A DNA stretch of 64,000 nucleotides, taken from assembly GCA_027593175.1 (NCBI GenBank), contig JAQCJI010000003.1, forward strand, positions 1 to 64,000. The letters are read 5' to 3'. This document shows positions 1-9,235 of the stretch, piece after piece. Within the stretch, counting starts at the first letter, position 1. Every line of letters begins with the position of its first letter. The translations under genes were made by a program, and so were the position numbers. The notes beneath the pieces were generated by a model that was not told where the DNA came from, searched no databases, and was given only the letters and a program-made list of their open reading frames with translations. The stretch is from Bacteroidota bacterium (GTDB taxonomy: Bacteria; Bacteroidota; Bacteroidia; Cytophagales; Cyclobacteriaceae).

Positions 1-156
1 TTAAAATTTAATTGGGAATAAGTCCTAGTTTACCCACCATTCAAAAACACATTGTACACAAGAAGTTTATTCACTTTATTAAAAAGGTATTTTGTACACA
101 AAAAATTATCTTTTTACTTAATATATTGATTAATAAGAAATTAAGACTGTGAGTCT

Positions 157-313
157 AGTGGATAAGGTGTGTAGAATACTAAGATTACGGGTTCCAATCT
201 GTGGTTAATTCTGAGAGAAACTGTTATCCACATGTCCACAGACTTAATAACTATTGTATTTTTTTTAATTAAATAGTTAACTATACATATAGTGAATAAA
301 AAACTGTGGATAT
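157..313. other. Putative oriC-like region: DnaA-box cluster in AT-rich DNA
   Basis: Perfect TTATCCACA at 224-232. One-mismatch boxes on the minus strand at 157-165 (AGTGGATAA), 200-208 (TGTGGTTAA) and 305-313 (TGTGGATAT). An A/T-only-like stretch lies at ~243-300. Confidence 0.5.
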
Positions 314-382
314 CCTATTCTTGTGGAATAACTAATGATTTGTTAATATTATAAAACCAATCAACCCAAACCCACATAAGAC

Positions 383-2131
383 ATGGAACTTACCCGACTA
401 TTTGATCTTATTCCTTACCAGATGAGTAAGTTTAATAAAGAGATTGCTTTCAGTAGAAAGGAAGAGGGGTTGTGGAAAACATATTCGTCGAAAGAAGTTC
501 AAGATATTATCGATGAATTGAGTTTGGGTTTCTTAGCACAAGGAATTCAATCTGGTGAAAAAGTTGCAATTATCTCAGAAAATCGGCCGGAATGGAATTT
601 CATTGATTTGGCTCTGCAGCAAATTGGAGTAATCTCCGTTCCTATGTATCCGACAATTACGGTAGCGGATTATACATATATATTTGATCATGCCGAGGTA
701 AAGGTAATTTTTGCTGGAGATCAAACGATTTATTATAAAGCTCTTCAAGCCGGAAAAGAGCGAAAGATCTATTCCTTTGACCGTTTACCTGATGTTGCTC
801 ATTGGACCGAAGTGCAAGCACTAGGAAAATCTGGAGATCGGCACCTTTTAGATGGGTACAAGTCAAATGTAAAGTCCGAGGATTTATTTACAATTATTTA
901 TACATCTGGAACTACGGGTAGGCCGAAAGGAGTAATGTTAACGCATGCGAATGTGCTCTCAAATTTGATTTCAGTATCACACATCATGTCCCCTCCTGCA
1001 GGAATATCCAAGGTTTTGAGCTTTTTGCCACTTTGCCATATTTTTGAGCGAACAGCTTCCTTCTGTTTTATGTATATGGGTTATTCGATATACTATGCAG
1101 AAAACATGGAAACCATTGGAGATAACCTGAAGGAAGTGCAACCTCATCTCTTCAACACAGTTCCACGGTTACTTGAGAAAGTTTACGATAAGATTGTAGC
1201 AAAAGGATATGAGCTCACGGGGTTAAAGAAAAAATTATTTTTCTGGGCCTTGGAATTAGGGCTTAGAAATGATCCCGCCGCGGACATGGGAGTATGGTAC
1301 GACGTTCAATTGAAGATTGCCAACAAACTTATCTTTTCGAAGTGGAGAGAGGCATTGGGAGGAAATATTACGCAAATTAACTCGGGAGCTTCTGCTTTAC
1401 AGCCTCGTCTTGCTCGTGTTTTTTGGGCTGCAGGCATTAAGGTTTGCGAAGGGTATGGACTTACCGAAACCTCCCCTGTGGTGACAGCTTCGATAGGGAC
1501 CAAGGCCGAAATTCGGATTGGCTATGTAGGCAAGATTGTAAAAGATGTGGAAGTAAAAATTGCTCAAGATGGGGAGATTCTTGTAAAAGGGCCGAATGTG
1601 ATGCAAGGGTATTATAAAGAACCTGAGATGACTGCAGAGGTAATCAAAAATGGATGGTTCCATACTGGAGATATTGGAGTACTTGATGGGAGGTATTTGA
1701 AGATAACCGATCGCAAGAAAGAGATGTTTAAAACCTCAGGAGGAAAGTATATTGCACCGCAAGCCATGGAAAATAAGTTTAAGGAATCTTCGCTTATCGA
1801 GCAACTTATAGTGGTAGGTGAGGGGCACAATTATGCAGCCGCTTTGATAGTGCCTAGCTTTGATGGGTTGAGAGAATTTTGCAAACGCAGTGATATTTCC
1901 TACACCACAGATGCAGAGATGATCCAAAATGAGCGGGTAGAGGAAAAATATTTGAGTGAGGTGGAGCAGTTCAATCAGTTTTTTGGCAATTGGGAACAAA
2001 TCAAACGATTTGAATTGCTTAATACTCCATGGGGAATTGAAACCGGCGAACTTACTCCCACTATGAAACTCAAAAGGAAAGTAATTATGGAAAAGTATGC
2101 AGATCGCGTTGAGAAATTGTATCAAAAGTAG
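383..2131 (+). CDS. Long-chain fatty acid--CoA ligase (AMP-binding)
   Basis: AMP-binding motif IIYTSGTTGRPKGVMLTH; YGLTETSP; TGDIG; DRKKEMFKTSGGKYIAP. Confidence 0.93.
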   Translation: MELTRLFDLIPYQMSKFNKEIAFSRKEEGLWKTYSSKEVQDIIDELSLGFLAQGIQSGEKVAIISENRPEWNFIDLALQQIGVISVPMYPTITVADYTYIFDHAEVKVIFAGDQTIYYKALQAGKERKIYSFDRLPDVAHWTEVQALGKSGDRHLLDGYKSNVKSEDLFTIIYTSGTTGRPKGVMLTHANVLSNLISVSHIMSPPAGISKVLSFLPLCHIFERTASFCFMYMGYSIYYAENMETIGDNLKEVQPHLFNTVPRLLEKVYDKIVAKGYELTGLKKKLFFWALELGLRNDPAADMGVWYDVQLKIANKLIFSKWREALGGNITQINSGASALQPRLARVFWAAGIKVCEGYGLTETSPVVTASIGTKAEIRIGYVGKIVKDVEVKIAQDGEILVKGPNVMQGYYKEPEMTAEVIKNGWFHTGDIGVLDGRYLKITDRKKEMFKTSGGKYIAPQAMENKFKESSLIEQLIVVGEGHNYAAALIVPSFDGLREFCKRSDISYTTDAEMIQNERVEEKYLSEVEQFNQFFGNWEQIKRFELLNTPWGIETGELTPTMKLKRKVIMEKYADRVEKLYQK

Positions 2132-2387
2132 CGATTGTAATAGGCAAGAAGTACAATACACTAAGATGTAATAGGGGTAAGAAACGAGGCTCATTGCGTG
2201 TGGACAAGAGTTTTGTGAGCACCACAATCTATTACGTCAAACTTCATTATTCTACAATCCGTGAGCGACATTTGACATTAACTGAGTATTAAGAGTGTAA
2301 GAATTAGGATTCTGGTTCACACCTTGTACCTGGTATATCGTACTTTTTCAACTTTCGTAACCCATTTTTCGTATTCTTTAAAAAATA

Positions 2388-2441
2388 GTATGCATGCATA
2401 CAAAATTTTTCTAATTTAGGGTCCCTATACTAGCTTAGGGA
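2388..2441. promoter_or_regulatory. Candidate MarR operator/promoter region
   Basis: 14-bp perfect palindrome GTATGCATGCATAC (2388-2401), then TAGGGTCCCTA (2417-2427) and a further TAGGGA (2436-2441), just upstream of the MarR gene. Confidence 0.4.
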
Positions 2442-2446
2442 TACCT

Positions 2447-2908
2447 ATGAAAAAGGAAGAGACAGTTGATTATCCCATTAAAAGTGCTTGGCATGCTATT
2501 TCAAGAATGTACAATCAGCAAGCTGCCGAGGAGGGATTTACTACCGCCATTGGGTTTGTGTTGATCAACATAAATTCAAAGGAAGGAACACCGGCTACCA
2601 AAATAGCGCCCTTAATCGGATTGGAGACGCGCAGTCTCACCCGCATGTTAAAGACGATGGAGGAGAAGGGGCTGATTTACAAAAAGGCGGACCCGGCAGA
2701 TAAGCGTTCCGTACGCATGTTTTTGACTGAAGAAGGAAAACGGAAAAAAGAAATCTCCGTTCAAAGTGTTAAGCGATTCAATGAACAGATTCGCGCAGCA
2801 CTCAGTGAACAAGAGCTTGCCAGTTTTTTCGGGGTGATCTCAAAAATTCAAAATATTGTTGATCAAATTCAAACAAAAGAAGCCACTTTCAGATTTAGTG
2901 AGCAATAA
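2447..2908 (+). CDS. MarR family transcriptional regulator
   Basis: Winged-helix pattern ...LIGLETRSLTRMLKTMEEKGLIYKKADPADKRSVRMFLTEEGK. Confidence 0.9.
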   Translation: MKKEETVDYPIKSAWHAISRMYNQQAAEEGFTTAIGFVLININSKEGTPATKIAPLIGLETRSLTRMLKTMEEKGLIYKKADPADKRSVRMFLTEEGKRKKEISVQSVKRFNEQIRAALSEQELASFFGVISKIQNIVDQIQTKEATFRFSEQ

Positions 2909-2940
2909 AGCCACCGCAACGCATTCTAATAAAATATACC

Positions 2941-5346
2941 ATGAATAAAACCATTAAAAAAGTTGCCATTTTGGGCTCAGGGGTAATGGGATCTAGAATT
3001 GCCTGTCACTTTGCCAACATTGGCGTGCAGGTACTTTTGCTGGATATTGTGCCCCTTGAACTCAATGAGGAAGAAGAAAAGAAGGGCCTGACGAAGGAAT
3101 CTCCCGCTGTCCGAAATCGCATTGTGACAACAGCCCTTCAAAATACACTTAAAGCCAACCCTTCGGCCATTTACGAAAAATCTAACTCCTCCAGGATTAT
3201 AACAGGGAACTTTGATGATGATCTTCCTAAAATCAAGGATTACGACTGGGTTATTGAAGTAGTGGTTGAGCGCCTAGATATTAAAAAGCTGCTGTTTGAA
3301 AAAGTAGAAAAATACAGAAAGCCTGGAACCCTCATTACCTCTAATACCTCGGGAATTCCGATGCATCTCATGTCTGAAGGCAGATCCGAAGACTTCCAAT
3401 CAAATTTTGTAGGAACTCACTTTTTTAACCCCCCGCGATACCTGAAGCTATTAGAAATTATTCCTGGACCAAAAACCAAACCTGAGCTAGTCGCCTTTTT
3501 GATGGCCTATGGAGATCGGTATTTAGGAAAAGAAACCGTTCTCTGTAAGGATACTCCCGCATTTATTGCGAATAGAATAGGAGTTTATGCCATCATTTCG
3601 GGCATGCACGCCGTTGAGAAAATTGGCTTTGGGGTCTCGGAAGTAGACAAACTTACAGGTCCTGTGATTGGTAGGGCGAAGTCTGCCACTTTCCGTACGA
3701 TGGATGTAGTCGGACTGGACACTACCGTCAATGTGGCCAACAACTTGTATAAGGCTTTGCCCCACGACGAATCCAGAGATAAATTTATCCTTCCCAAAAT
3801 TGTGGAGGTCCTTTACAACAACAAATGGTTTGGAGATAAAACGGGGCAAGGGTATTTCAAAATGACGCGTCATAAGGATGGAACGAAGGAGCTTCAGGAA
3901 TTAGACTTGAAGACTTTCACCTACAAAGAGGTGGAAAAACCTAAATTTAAAGCACTTGAGGCCGCCAAAGAGGTGGAAGACTTAAGAAGCCGCCTTAAGT
4001 TACTGGTAAATTTTGAAGATCGAGTGGGTGAATTTTACCGCAGCTCTTTTTACGATCTATTCAAGTATTGCTCCCATCGTATCCCTGAAATTTCAGATGA
4101 GTTGTACCGTATAGACCAGGCAGTATGTGCTGGTTTTGGTTGGGAGCTTGGTCCTTTCGAAACATGGGATGCCTTGGGCGTAAAAGAAACCATCGTTCGT
4201 ATGGAGGCCGCTGGTGAAAAAGTCGCAACGTGGGTACATGAACTTCTTGCCGCCGGATACGATTCCTTTTATAAGGTTGAAAACGGAAAGCGCAAGTACT
4301 ATGATATTGCTTCAAACTCCTACAAAGACATTCCGGGTTTGGAGGAGTTTATCCTTTTGGACACTCTCAAAGCTGCCGGCAAAAAAGTTTGGGGCAATGC
4401 TGGGGCAACCGTGTACGACTTGGGTGACGAGGTCATTGGCCTTGAGTTCCACACCAAAATGAATGCCATGGGTGCCGAAGTGATTGAGGGCATTAACACG
4501 GCCATCGGCATGGCAGAAAAGTCCTACAAAGGATTAGTTATCGGTAACGAAGGAGGTAATTTCTCTGCTGGAGCAAACTTGGCCATGTTGTTTATGTTTG
4601 CGGGCGATCAGGAGTTTGACGAGATCAACTTAATGATTGCGCAGTTTCAAAACACGATGATGCGCGCCCGCTACTCGACTGTACCAGTGGTGGTAGCCCC
4701 TCATAATATGGCTCTTGGCGGGGGATGTGAATTGTCGCTACACGCCGACCACATTCAGGCACACGCAGAACTATACATGGGTTTGGTGGAAGTCGGGGTA
4801 GGACTTATCCCTGCTGGTGGTGGAACGAAGGAGATGACGCTTCGTTTCTCCAATGGCATCATTGGAGGAGATGTAGAGCTCAACCAGCTGCAGGAGTACT
4901 TTATGAATATTGCTACTGCCAAGGTGTCTACTTCAGCTGAGGAGGCGCGAGGTTTGGGCTACTTGCGCGCTAAAGACGGGATATCGCTCAACAGAAAAAG
5001 ACAGTTGGCAGATGCAAAGTCAAAGGTTGCTTCCCTCTCAGATCTAGGCTATACCCAACCGATTCAACAAAATAACATCAAGGTGTTAGGAAATTCTGCA
5101 CTGGCCTACTTTGAAGCAGGGGTAACAGGAATGATCTATGGGGGCTATATCTCCGAGCACGATGCTAAGATTGCCAAAAAATTAGCCAATGTAATGGCAG
5201 GAGGGAATTTGTCTTCACCCACAGAGGTAACCGAACAGTACTTGCTTGACCTAGAGCGCGAGGCTTTCCTCAGCTTGACAGGGGAGAAAAAGACGCTGGA
5301 AAGAATACATAGTATTTTGTTTAAGGGAAAACCACTTAGAAATTAA
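2941..5346 (+). CDS. 3-hydroxyacyl-CoA dehydrogenase / enoyl-CoA hydratase fusion (FadB-like)
   Basis: N-terminal Rossmann AILGSGVMGSRIACHFANIG; HFFNPPRYLKLLEIIPG; C-terminal crotonase-like ALGGGCELSLHAD. Confidence 0.92.
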   Translation: MNKTIKKVAILGSGVMGSRIACHFANIGVQVLLLDIVPLELNEEEEKKGLTKESPAVRNRIVTTALQNTLKANPSAIYEKSNSSRIITGNFDDDLPKIKDYDWVIEVVVERLDIKKLLFEKVEKYRKPGTLITSNTSGIPMHLMSEGRSEDFQSNFVGTHFFNPPRYLKLLEIIPGPKTKPELVAFLMAYGDRYLGKETVLCKDTPAFIANRIGVYAIISGMHAVEKIGFGVSEVDKLTGPVIGRAKSATFRTMDVVGLDTTVNVANNLYKALPHDESRDKFILPKIVEVLYNNKWFGDKTGQGYFKMTRHKDGTKELQELDLKTFTYKEVEKPKFKALEAAKEVEDLRSRLKLLVNFEDRVGEFYRSSFYDLFKYCSHRIPEISDELYRIDQAVCAGFGWELGPFETWDALGVKETIVRMEAAGEKVATWVHELLAAGYDSFYKVENGKRKYYDIASNSYKDIPGLEEFILLDTLKAAGKKVWGNAGATVYDLGDEVIGLEFHTKMNAMGAEVIEGINTAIGMAEKSYKGLVIGNEGGNFSAGANLAMLFMFAGDQEFDEINLMIAQFQNTMMRARYSTVPVVVAPHNMALGGGCELSLHADHIQAHAELYMGLVEVGVGLIPAGGGTKEMTLRFSNGIIGGDVELNQLQEYFMNIATAKVSTSAEEARGLGYLRAKDGISLNRKRQLADAKSKVASLSDLGYTQPIQQNNIKVLGNSALAYFEAGVTGMIYGGYISEHDAKIAKKLANVMAGGNLSSPTEVTEQYLLDLEREAFLSLTGEKKTLERIHSILFKGKPLRN

Positions 5347-5350
5347 AAAA

Positions 5351-5361
5351 GTATCAAGTAG
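5351..5361 (+). repeat. Left arm of inverted repeat flanking the four-helix-bundle gene
   Basis: GTATCAAGTAG; exact reverse complement of CTACTTGATAC at 5753-5763. Confidence 0.7.
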
Positions 5362-5375
5362 TTAACTAATTACGC

Positions 5376-5729
5376 ATGCATAACTTCAAGGAACTTAAGG
5401 TTTGGCAGAAAGCAGTTGAGTTTGCGGTAAAAACGTATGCACTGACCAAGGCATTCCCTTCTGAAGAAAAATTTGGATTAGTTTCACAAATGAGAAGAGC
5501 GGTAGTTTCCATTCCCTCAAATATTGATGAGGGATGCGGCAAGACGTCTTCCAAATTGTTTGTTAACGCACCCGAAGTAAGTCTTGGTGAAAGTTATGAG
5601 TTGGAAACACAGTTGATTATTGCAGAAAAGACTGGGTTGATTTCTCCAGCGAAGGCAAAAGAAATGGATAAAGACTTATCTGAATTGCAACAGATGATCA
5701 TGGGTCTAAAAACTTCCAGTGCACACTAA
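5376..5729 (+). CDS. Four helix bundle protein (23S rRNA-intervening-sequence / S23 / avd-like family)
   Basis: F(K)ELKVWQKAVEFAVKTY...FGLVSQMRRAVVSIPSNIDEG...LGESYELETQLIIA, typical of the family. Confidence 0.9.
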   Translation: MHNFKELKVWQKAVEFAVKTYALTKAFPSEEKFGLVSQMRRAVVSIPSNIDEGCGKTSSKLFVNAPEVSLGESYELETQLIIAEKTGLISPAKAKEMDKDLSELQQMIMGLKTSSAH

Positions 5730-5752
5730 TTTTACTAAATCAGCAGATGCCC

Positions 5753-5778
5753 CTACTTGATACTAGCGACTTGATACT
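5753..5778 (-). repeat. Right arm of inverted repeat plus second partial copy
   Basis: CTACTTGATACTAGCGACTTGATACT: CTACTTGATAC (5753-5763) inverts the left arm; ACTTGATACT (5769-5778) is the reverse complement of 5350-5359. Confidence 0.7.
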
Positions 5779-5814
5779 CTTCTTCTACTACTCACTAAAA
5801 ACATTCAATACAAA

Positions 5815-6990
5815 ATGGACGCATACATTATAAACGGATATCGATCGGCGGTAGGGAAATCCAAAAAAGGGGGATTTCGTTTTTATCGCCCGGACGATTT
5901 AGCGGCAGATGTGATTAAACATCTGGTGGCAAATACCCTTGGTCTGGAACCCAAAATGGTCGATGACCTCATTGTTGGCAATGCGGTTCCTGAAGCAGAA
6001 CAAGGCATGCAAATGGGTAGAATGATTTCACTTTTGGCCCTGGGCATTGACATTCCGGGATTTGTGATGAACCGATACTGTGGTTCTGGCCTTGAAGCCA
6101 TTGCCCTTGCTGTGGGAAAAATCAAGGCAGGTATGGCCGATTGCATTATTGCGGGAGGCACGGAGTCCATGTCTTTGGTGCCCATGATGGGGTACAAAAC
6201 GGCGCTCAACTGGAAGATTGCCGCTCAATCACCTTCCTACTATCTCAGTATGGGATTGACTGCAGAGGAGCTTGCCAAAGATTACAGCATCACACGAGAG
6301 GAGGCCGATGCTTTTTCTGTTCGGTCTCACGAAAAAGCACTTGCAGCAATAGCGGCGGGGAAGTTTAAAGACGAAATAGTACCCGTGGAGGTAGAAGAAA
6401 CTTACCTAGATGAAAAAGGTAAAAAGAAAACCCGAAAATATGTGGTGGACACGGATGAAGGACCTCGTGCAGGTACCACCATGGAGGCCCTTGCAGCCTT
6501 GAAACCAGCCTTTAGACTTGGCGGGCAGGTGACAGCAGGAAACTCTTCTCAAACCTCCGATGGGGCGGCCTTTGTGGTTGTCATGTCCGAGCGCTTGATG
6601 AAATCCCTTGGCCTAGATCCAATTGCACGAATGATGTCCTATTCTGTGGCAGGGGTTGATCCTCGTATCATGGGTATTGGTCCAAAAGAGGCGGTTCCCA
6701 AGGCGCTTAAGCAGGCGGGACTTGGCCTTCAGGACATTGACCTAATCGAGTTAAATGAGGCCTTTGCCGCTCAGGGTTTGGCCGTGATGAAGTCTTTGGA
6801 TATGAATCCATCTTTGGTCAATGTCAACGGTGGCGCAGTGGCATTGGGACACCCATTGGGATGTACAGGAGCTAAGCTTTCCATACAGCTATTTAATGAA
6901 CTTCGAAGACAAAATAAAAAGTATGGCCTCGTAACGGCTTGCGTTGGTGGAGGCCAAGGAGTGGCGGGGGTATACGAATTGCTTAAATAA
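5815..6990 (+). CDS. Acetyl-CoA C-acyltransferase (thiolase, FadA-like)
   Basis: NRYCGSGLEAIALA; GGTESMSLVPMMG; NVNGGAVALGHPLGCTGAK; VTACVGGGQGVA. Confidence 0.95.
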   Translation: MDAYIINGYRSAVGKSKKGGFRFYRPDDLAADVIKHLVANTLGLEPKMVDDLIVGNAVPEAEQGMQMGRMISLLALGIDIPGFVMNRYCGSGLEAIALAVGKIKAGMADCIIAGGTESMSLVPMMGYKTALNWKIAAQSPSYYLSMGLTAEELAKDYSITREEADAFSVRSHEKALAAIAAGKFKDEIVPVEVEETYLDEKGKKKTRKYVVDTDEGPRAGTTMEALAALKPAFRLGGQVTAGNSSQTSDGAAFVVVMSERLMKSLGLDPIARMMSYSVAGVDPRIMGIGPKEAVPKALKQAGLGLQDIDLIELNEAFAAQGLAVMKSLDMNPSLVNVNGGAVALGHPLGCTGAKLSIQLFNELRRQNKKYGLVTACVGGGQGVAGVYELLK

Positions 6991-7173
6991 TTGTACCAAG
7001 AACGAGATCGAAGTAAGAAATGCGGTATTAAATTAATGTCGAACTCTGAGTGCAGAGTAGTGAAGTTTGAAGAGAAAATTTGTGGGAGAAATGAATTTCA
7101 TCTTACCATCGAAAGAGTCTCGTTTCTCGGCTCTTGCATCTAAAAAAAACATAACATAAAATAAACAAATCTA

Positions 7174-8967
7174 ATGTCTACACAAACTTACAGCATCCAA
7201 GGGGGTGAGTTTTTAATTCGAGAAACTCTAGCTCAGGACATTTTTATTCCTGAGGAATTCAGTGAAGAACAAAAAATGATGGCGCAGGCCTGTCAAGATT
7301 TTATTGAAACGGAAATCAATCCCAATGTTGAACAAATTGATAGCATGAAGCACCCGGAGTTGGTGCCGGCACTTTTTAAAAAAGCGGGAGAACTAGGTTT
7401 GCTCGGAATATCTGTTCCTGAGGAGTATGGGGGGTTGGGCATGAGCTTCAATACCTCTATGCTGATGGCTGACATTATTGGAGCCTCAGGCTCTTTTTCT
7501 ACGACCTATGGCGCCCATACAGGAATTGGCACCTTACCTATTTTGTATTATGGTACTGAAGCCCAAAAGCAAACCTACCTCCCTAAGTTGGCCACGGGCG
7601 AATGGGCCGCTTGCTACTGCTTGACGGAGCCAGATGCTGGTTCAGATGCCAACAGTGGCAAAACTAAAGCAACTCTTTCTGCCGATGGAGCCCACTACCT
7701 CATCTCAGGCCAAAAGATGTGGATTTCCAACGCTGGCTTTGCGGACTTATTTATCGTGTTTGCCAAGATCGGGGATGATAAAAACCTAACCGCATTTATT
7801 GTGGAAAAAACCTTCGGGGGAATTACAATGAATGAAGAGGAGAAGAAATTAGGCATCAAAGGCTCTTCTACCCGTCAGGTTTTTTTCAATGACTGTCCGG
7901 TACCTGTTGCCAACATGCTTTCTGACCGAGGTAATGGCTTTAAAATTGCCGTAAATATTCTCAACATCGGCCGAGTGAAGCTAGGAGCAGGAGTACTTGG
8001 AGGAGCTAGAACCGTTACCACTCAGTGTGTCCGCTACTCTACCGAGAGAAAGCAGTTTGGGGTATCAATCAACACGTTTGGAGCGATTAAGGCAAAGTTG
8101 GCGGAGATGGCGACACGAATCTATGCGACAGAGTCTCTCTGTTACCGTGCGGGCCAGGACATTGAAGATCGCATGGGCGCCTTGGCCGCACAGGGCCTTA
8201 CCGATTCAGAAGCCAAATTGAAAGCCATGGAACAGTTTGCGATCGAATGTGCAATTGCGAAAGTTCATGGATCCGAGGTGCTTGACTACATCGTGGATCA
8301 AGGGGTACAGGTTTATGGGGGCATGGGCTACTCTGCCGACGCACCGATGGAAAGAGCGTATCGTGATGCCCGTATCTCTCGTATTTATGAGGGAACTAGT
8401 GAAATTAATCGCATGCTGATGGTGGGCATGGTGTTGAAGCGCGCAATGAAAGGAGAGATTAATCTTTTTGAATCAGCGATGGCAGTGGCTTCGGAATTAG
8501 TGTCTGTTCCCTCCTTTGAAAGTATCGATACCTCTGAGCTATTTGCTATGGAAAAAGACCTAGTACACAAATTGAAGAAGGTATTTCTAATGGTGGGGGG
8601 AAAGGCAGCAATGGCCTTGCAAGATCGGATTGAGGACGAACAAGAAATCATGATGAATTTGGCAGATGTGATGATTGAAATTTATGCGGCTGAATCGGCT
8701 TTGTTAAGAACTGAAAAATTGATTAGCCTCCGCGGGGAAGCCGCCTGTGCTTCCCAATTGGCGATGGCCAGAATTTACCTGTATGAAGCCATTGACAAAG
8801 TGGAGACTGCTGCGAAAGAGGCGATAGTATCCTTTTCCAAGGGAGATGAACAAAAGGTGTTGCTGATGGGCTTGAAACGATTTACTAAGCCGGACTTTAT
8901 CAATACCAAGGAACTTCGTAGACAAGTAGCGGATGTGATGATTGCAGAAGGAAAATATCCTTTTTAA
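7174..8967 (+). CDS. Acyl-CoA dehydrogenase
   Basis: ACYCLTEPDAGSDANSGKTKA; YGGMGYSADAPMERAYRDARISRIYEGTSEINRML. Confidence 0.94.
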   Translation: MSTQTYSIQGGEFLIRETLAQDIFIPEEFSEEQKMMAQACQDFIETEINPNVEQIDSMKHPELVPALFKKAGELGLLGISVPEEYGGLGMSFNTSMLMADIIGASGSFSTTYGAHTGIGTLPILYYGTEAQKQTYLPKLATGEWAACYCLTEPDAGSDANSGKTKATLSADGAHYLISGQKMWISNAGFADLFIVFAKIGDDKNLTAFIVEKTFGGITMNEEEKKLGIKGSSTRQVFFNDCPVPVANMLSDRGNGFKIAVNILNIGRVKLGAGVLGGARTVTTQCVRYSTERKQFGVSINTFGAIKAKLAEMATRIYATESLCYRAGQDIEDRMGALAAQGLTDSEAKLKAMEQFAIECAIAKVHGSEVLDYIVDQGVQVYGGMGYSADAPMERAYRDARISRIYEGTSEINRMLMVGMVLKRAMKGEINLFESAMAVASELVSVPSFESIDTSELFAMEKDLVHKLKKVFLMVGGKAAMALQDRIEDEQEIMMNLADVMIEIYAAESALLRTEKLISLRGEAACASQLAMARIYLYEAIDKVETAAKEAIVSFSKGDEQKVLLMGLKRFTKPDFINTKELRRQVADVMIAEGKYPF

Positions 8968-9090
8968 CCACATAGTTAAAAAAAGGATAAAGCACCAGTT
9001 ACGAAGTATAACGTATGGATTTGCATTAAGGCCTGAATTTTGATCCTTAAGAATCTCTGTACAGTGTACTTGGTGCCTCATACTAATTAT

Positions 9091-9231
9091 CTTGATACTA
9101 GCAGACTTGCTACTTTTTTGATTCCGAATTCTGGGTGCTGAATAATGAAGGGAGAAGTGGGTGACTGAACAAAATACCAAGAAGGAGCAGAATTCTGACT
9201 TGTTACCCTCTGGGTACTTCGTACTTGGTAC
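9091..9231. repeat. Intergenic repeat-family copy
   Basis: CTTGATACTAGC (9091-9102) is identical to 5756-5767; GTACTTGGTAC at 9221-9231. Confidence 0.5.
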
Positions 9232-9235
9232 ACTA

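Noticed and set aside
147-210. tRNA-like string (TCTAGTGGATAAGG ... GGGTTCCAATCT)
   Set aside because: D-arm, anticodon-arm and T-arm stems do not pair; it overlaps DnaA-box-like sequences, so not a tRNA.
1736-2227. 163-aa minus-strand ORF
   Set aside because: Antisense to the 3' end of the acyl-CoA ligase gene; low-complexity translation with no recognisable domain.
8704-9180. 158-aa minus-strand ORF
   Set aside because: Mostly antisense to acyl-CoA dehydrogenase and runs into the repeat-containing spacer; no domain signal.
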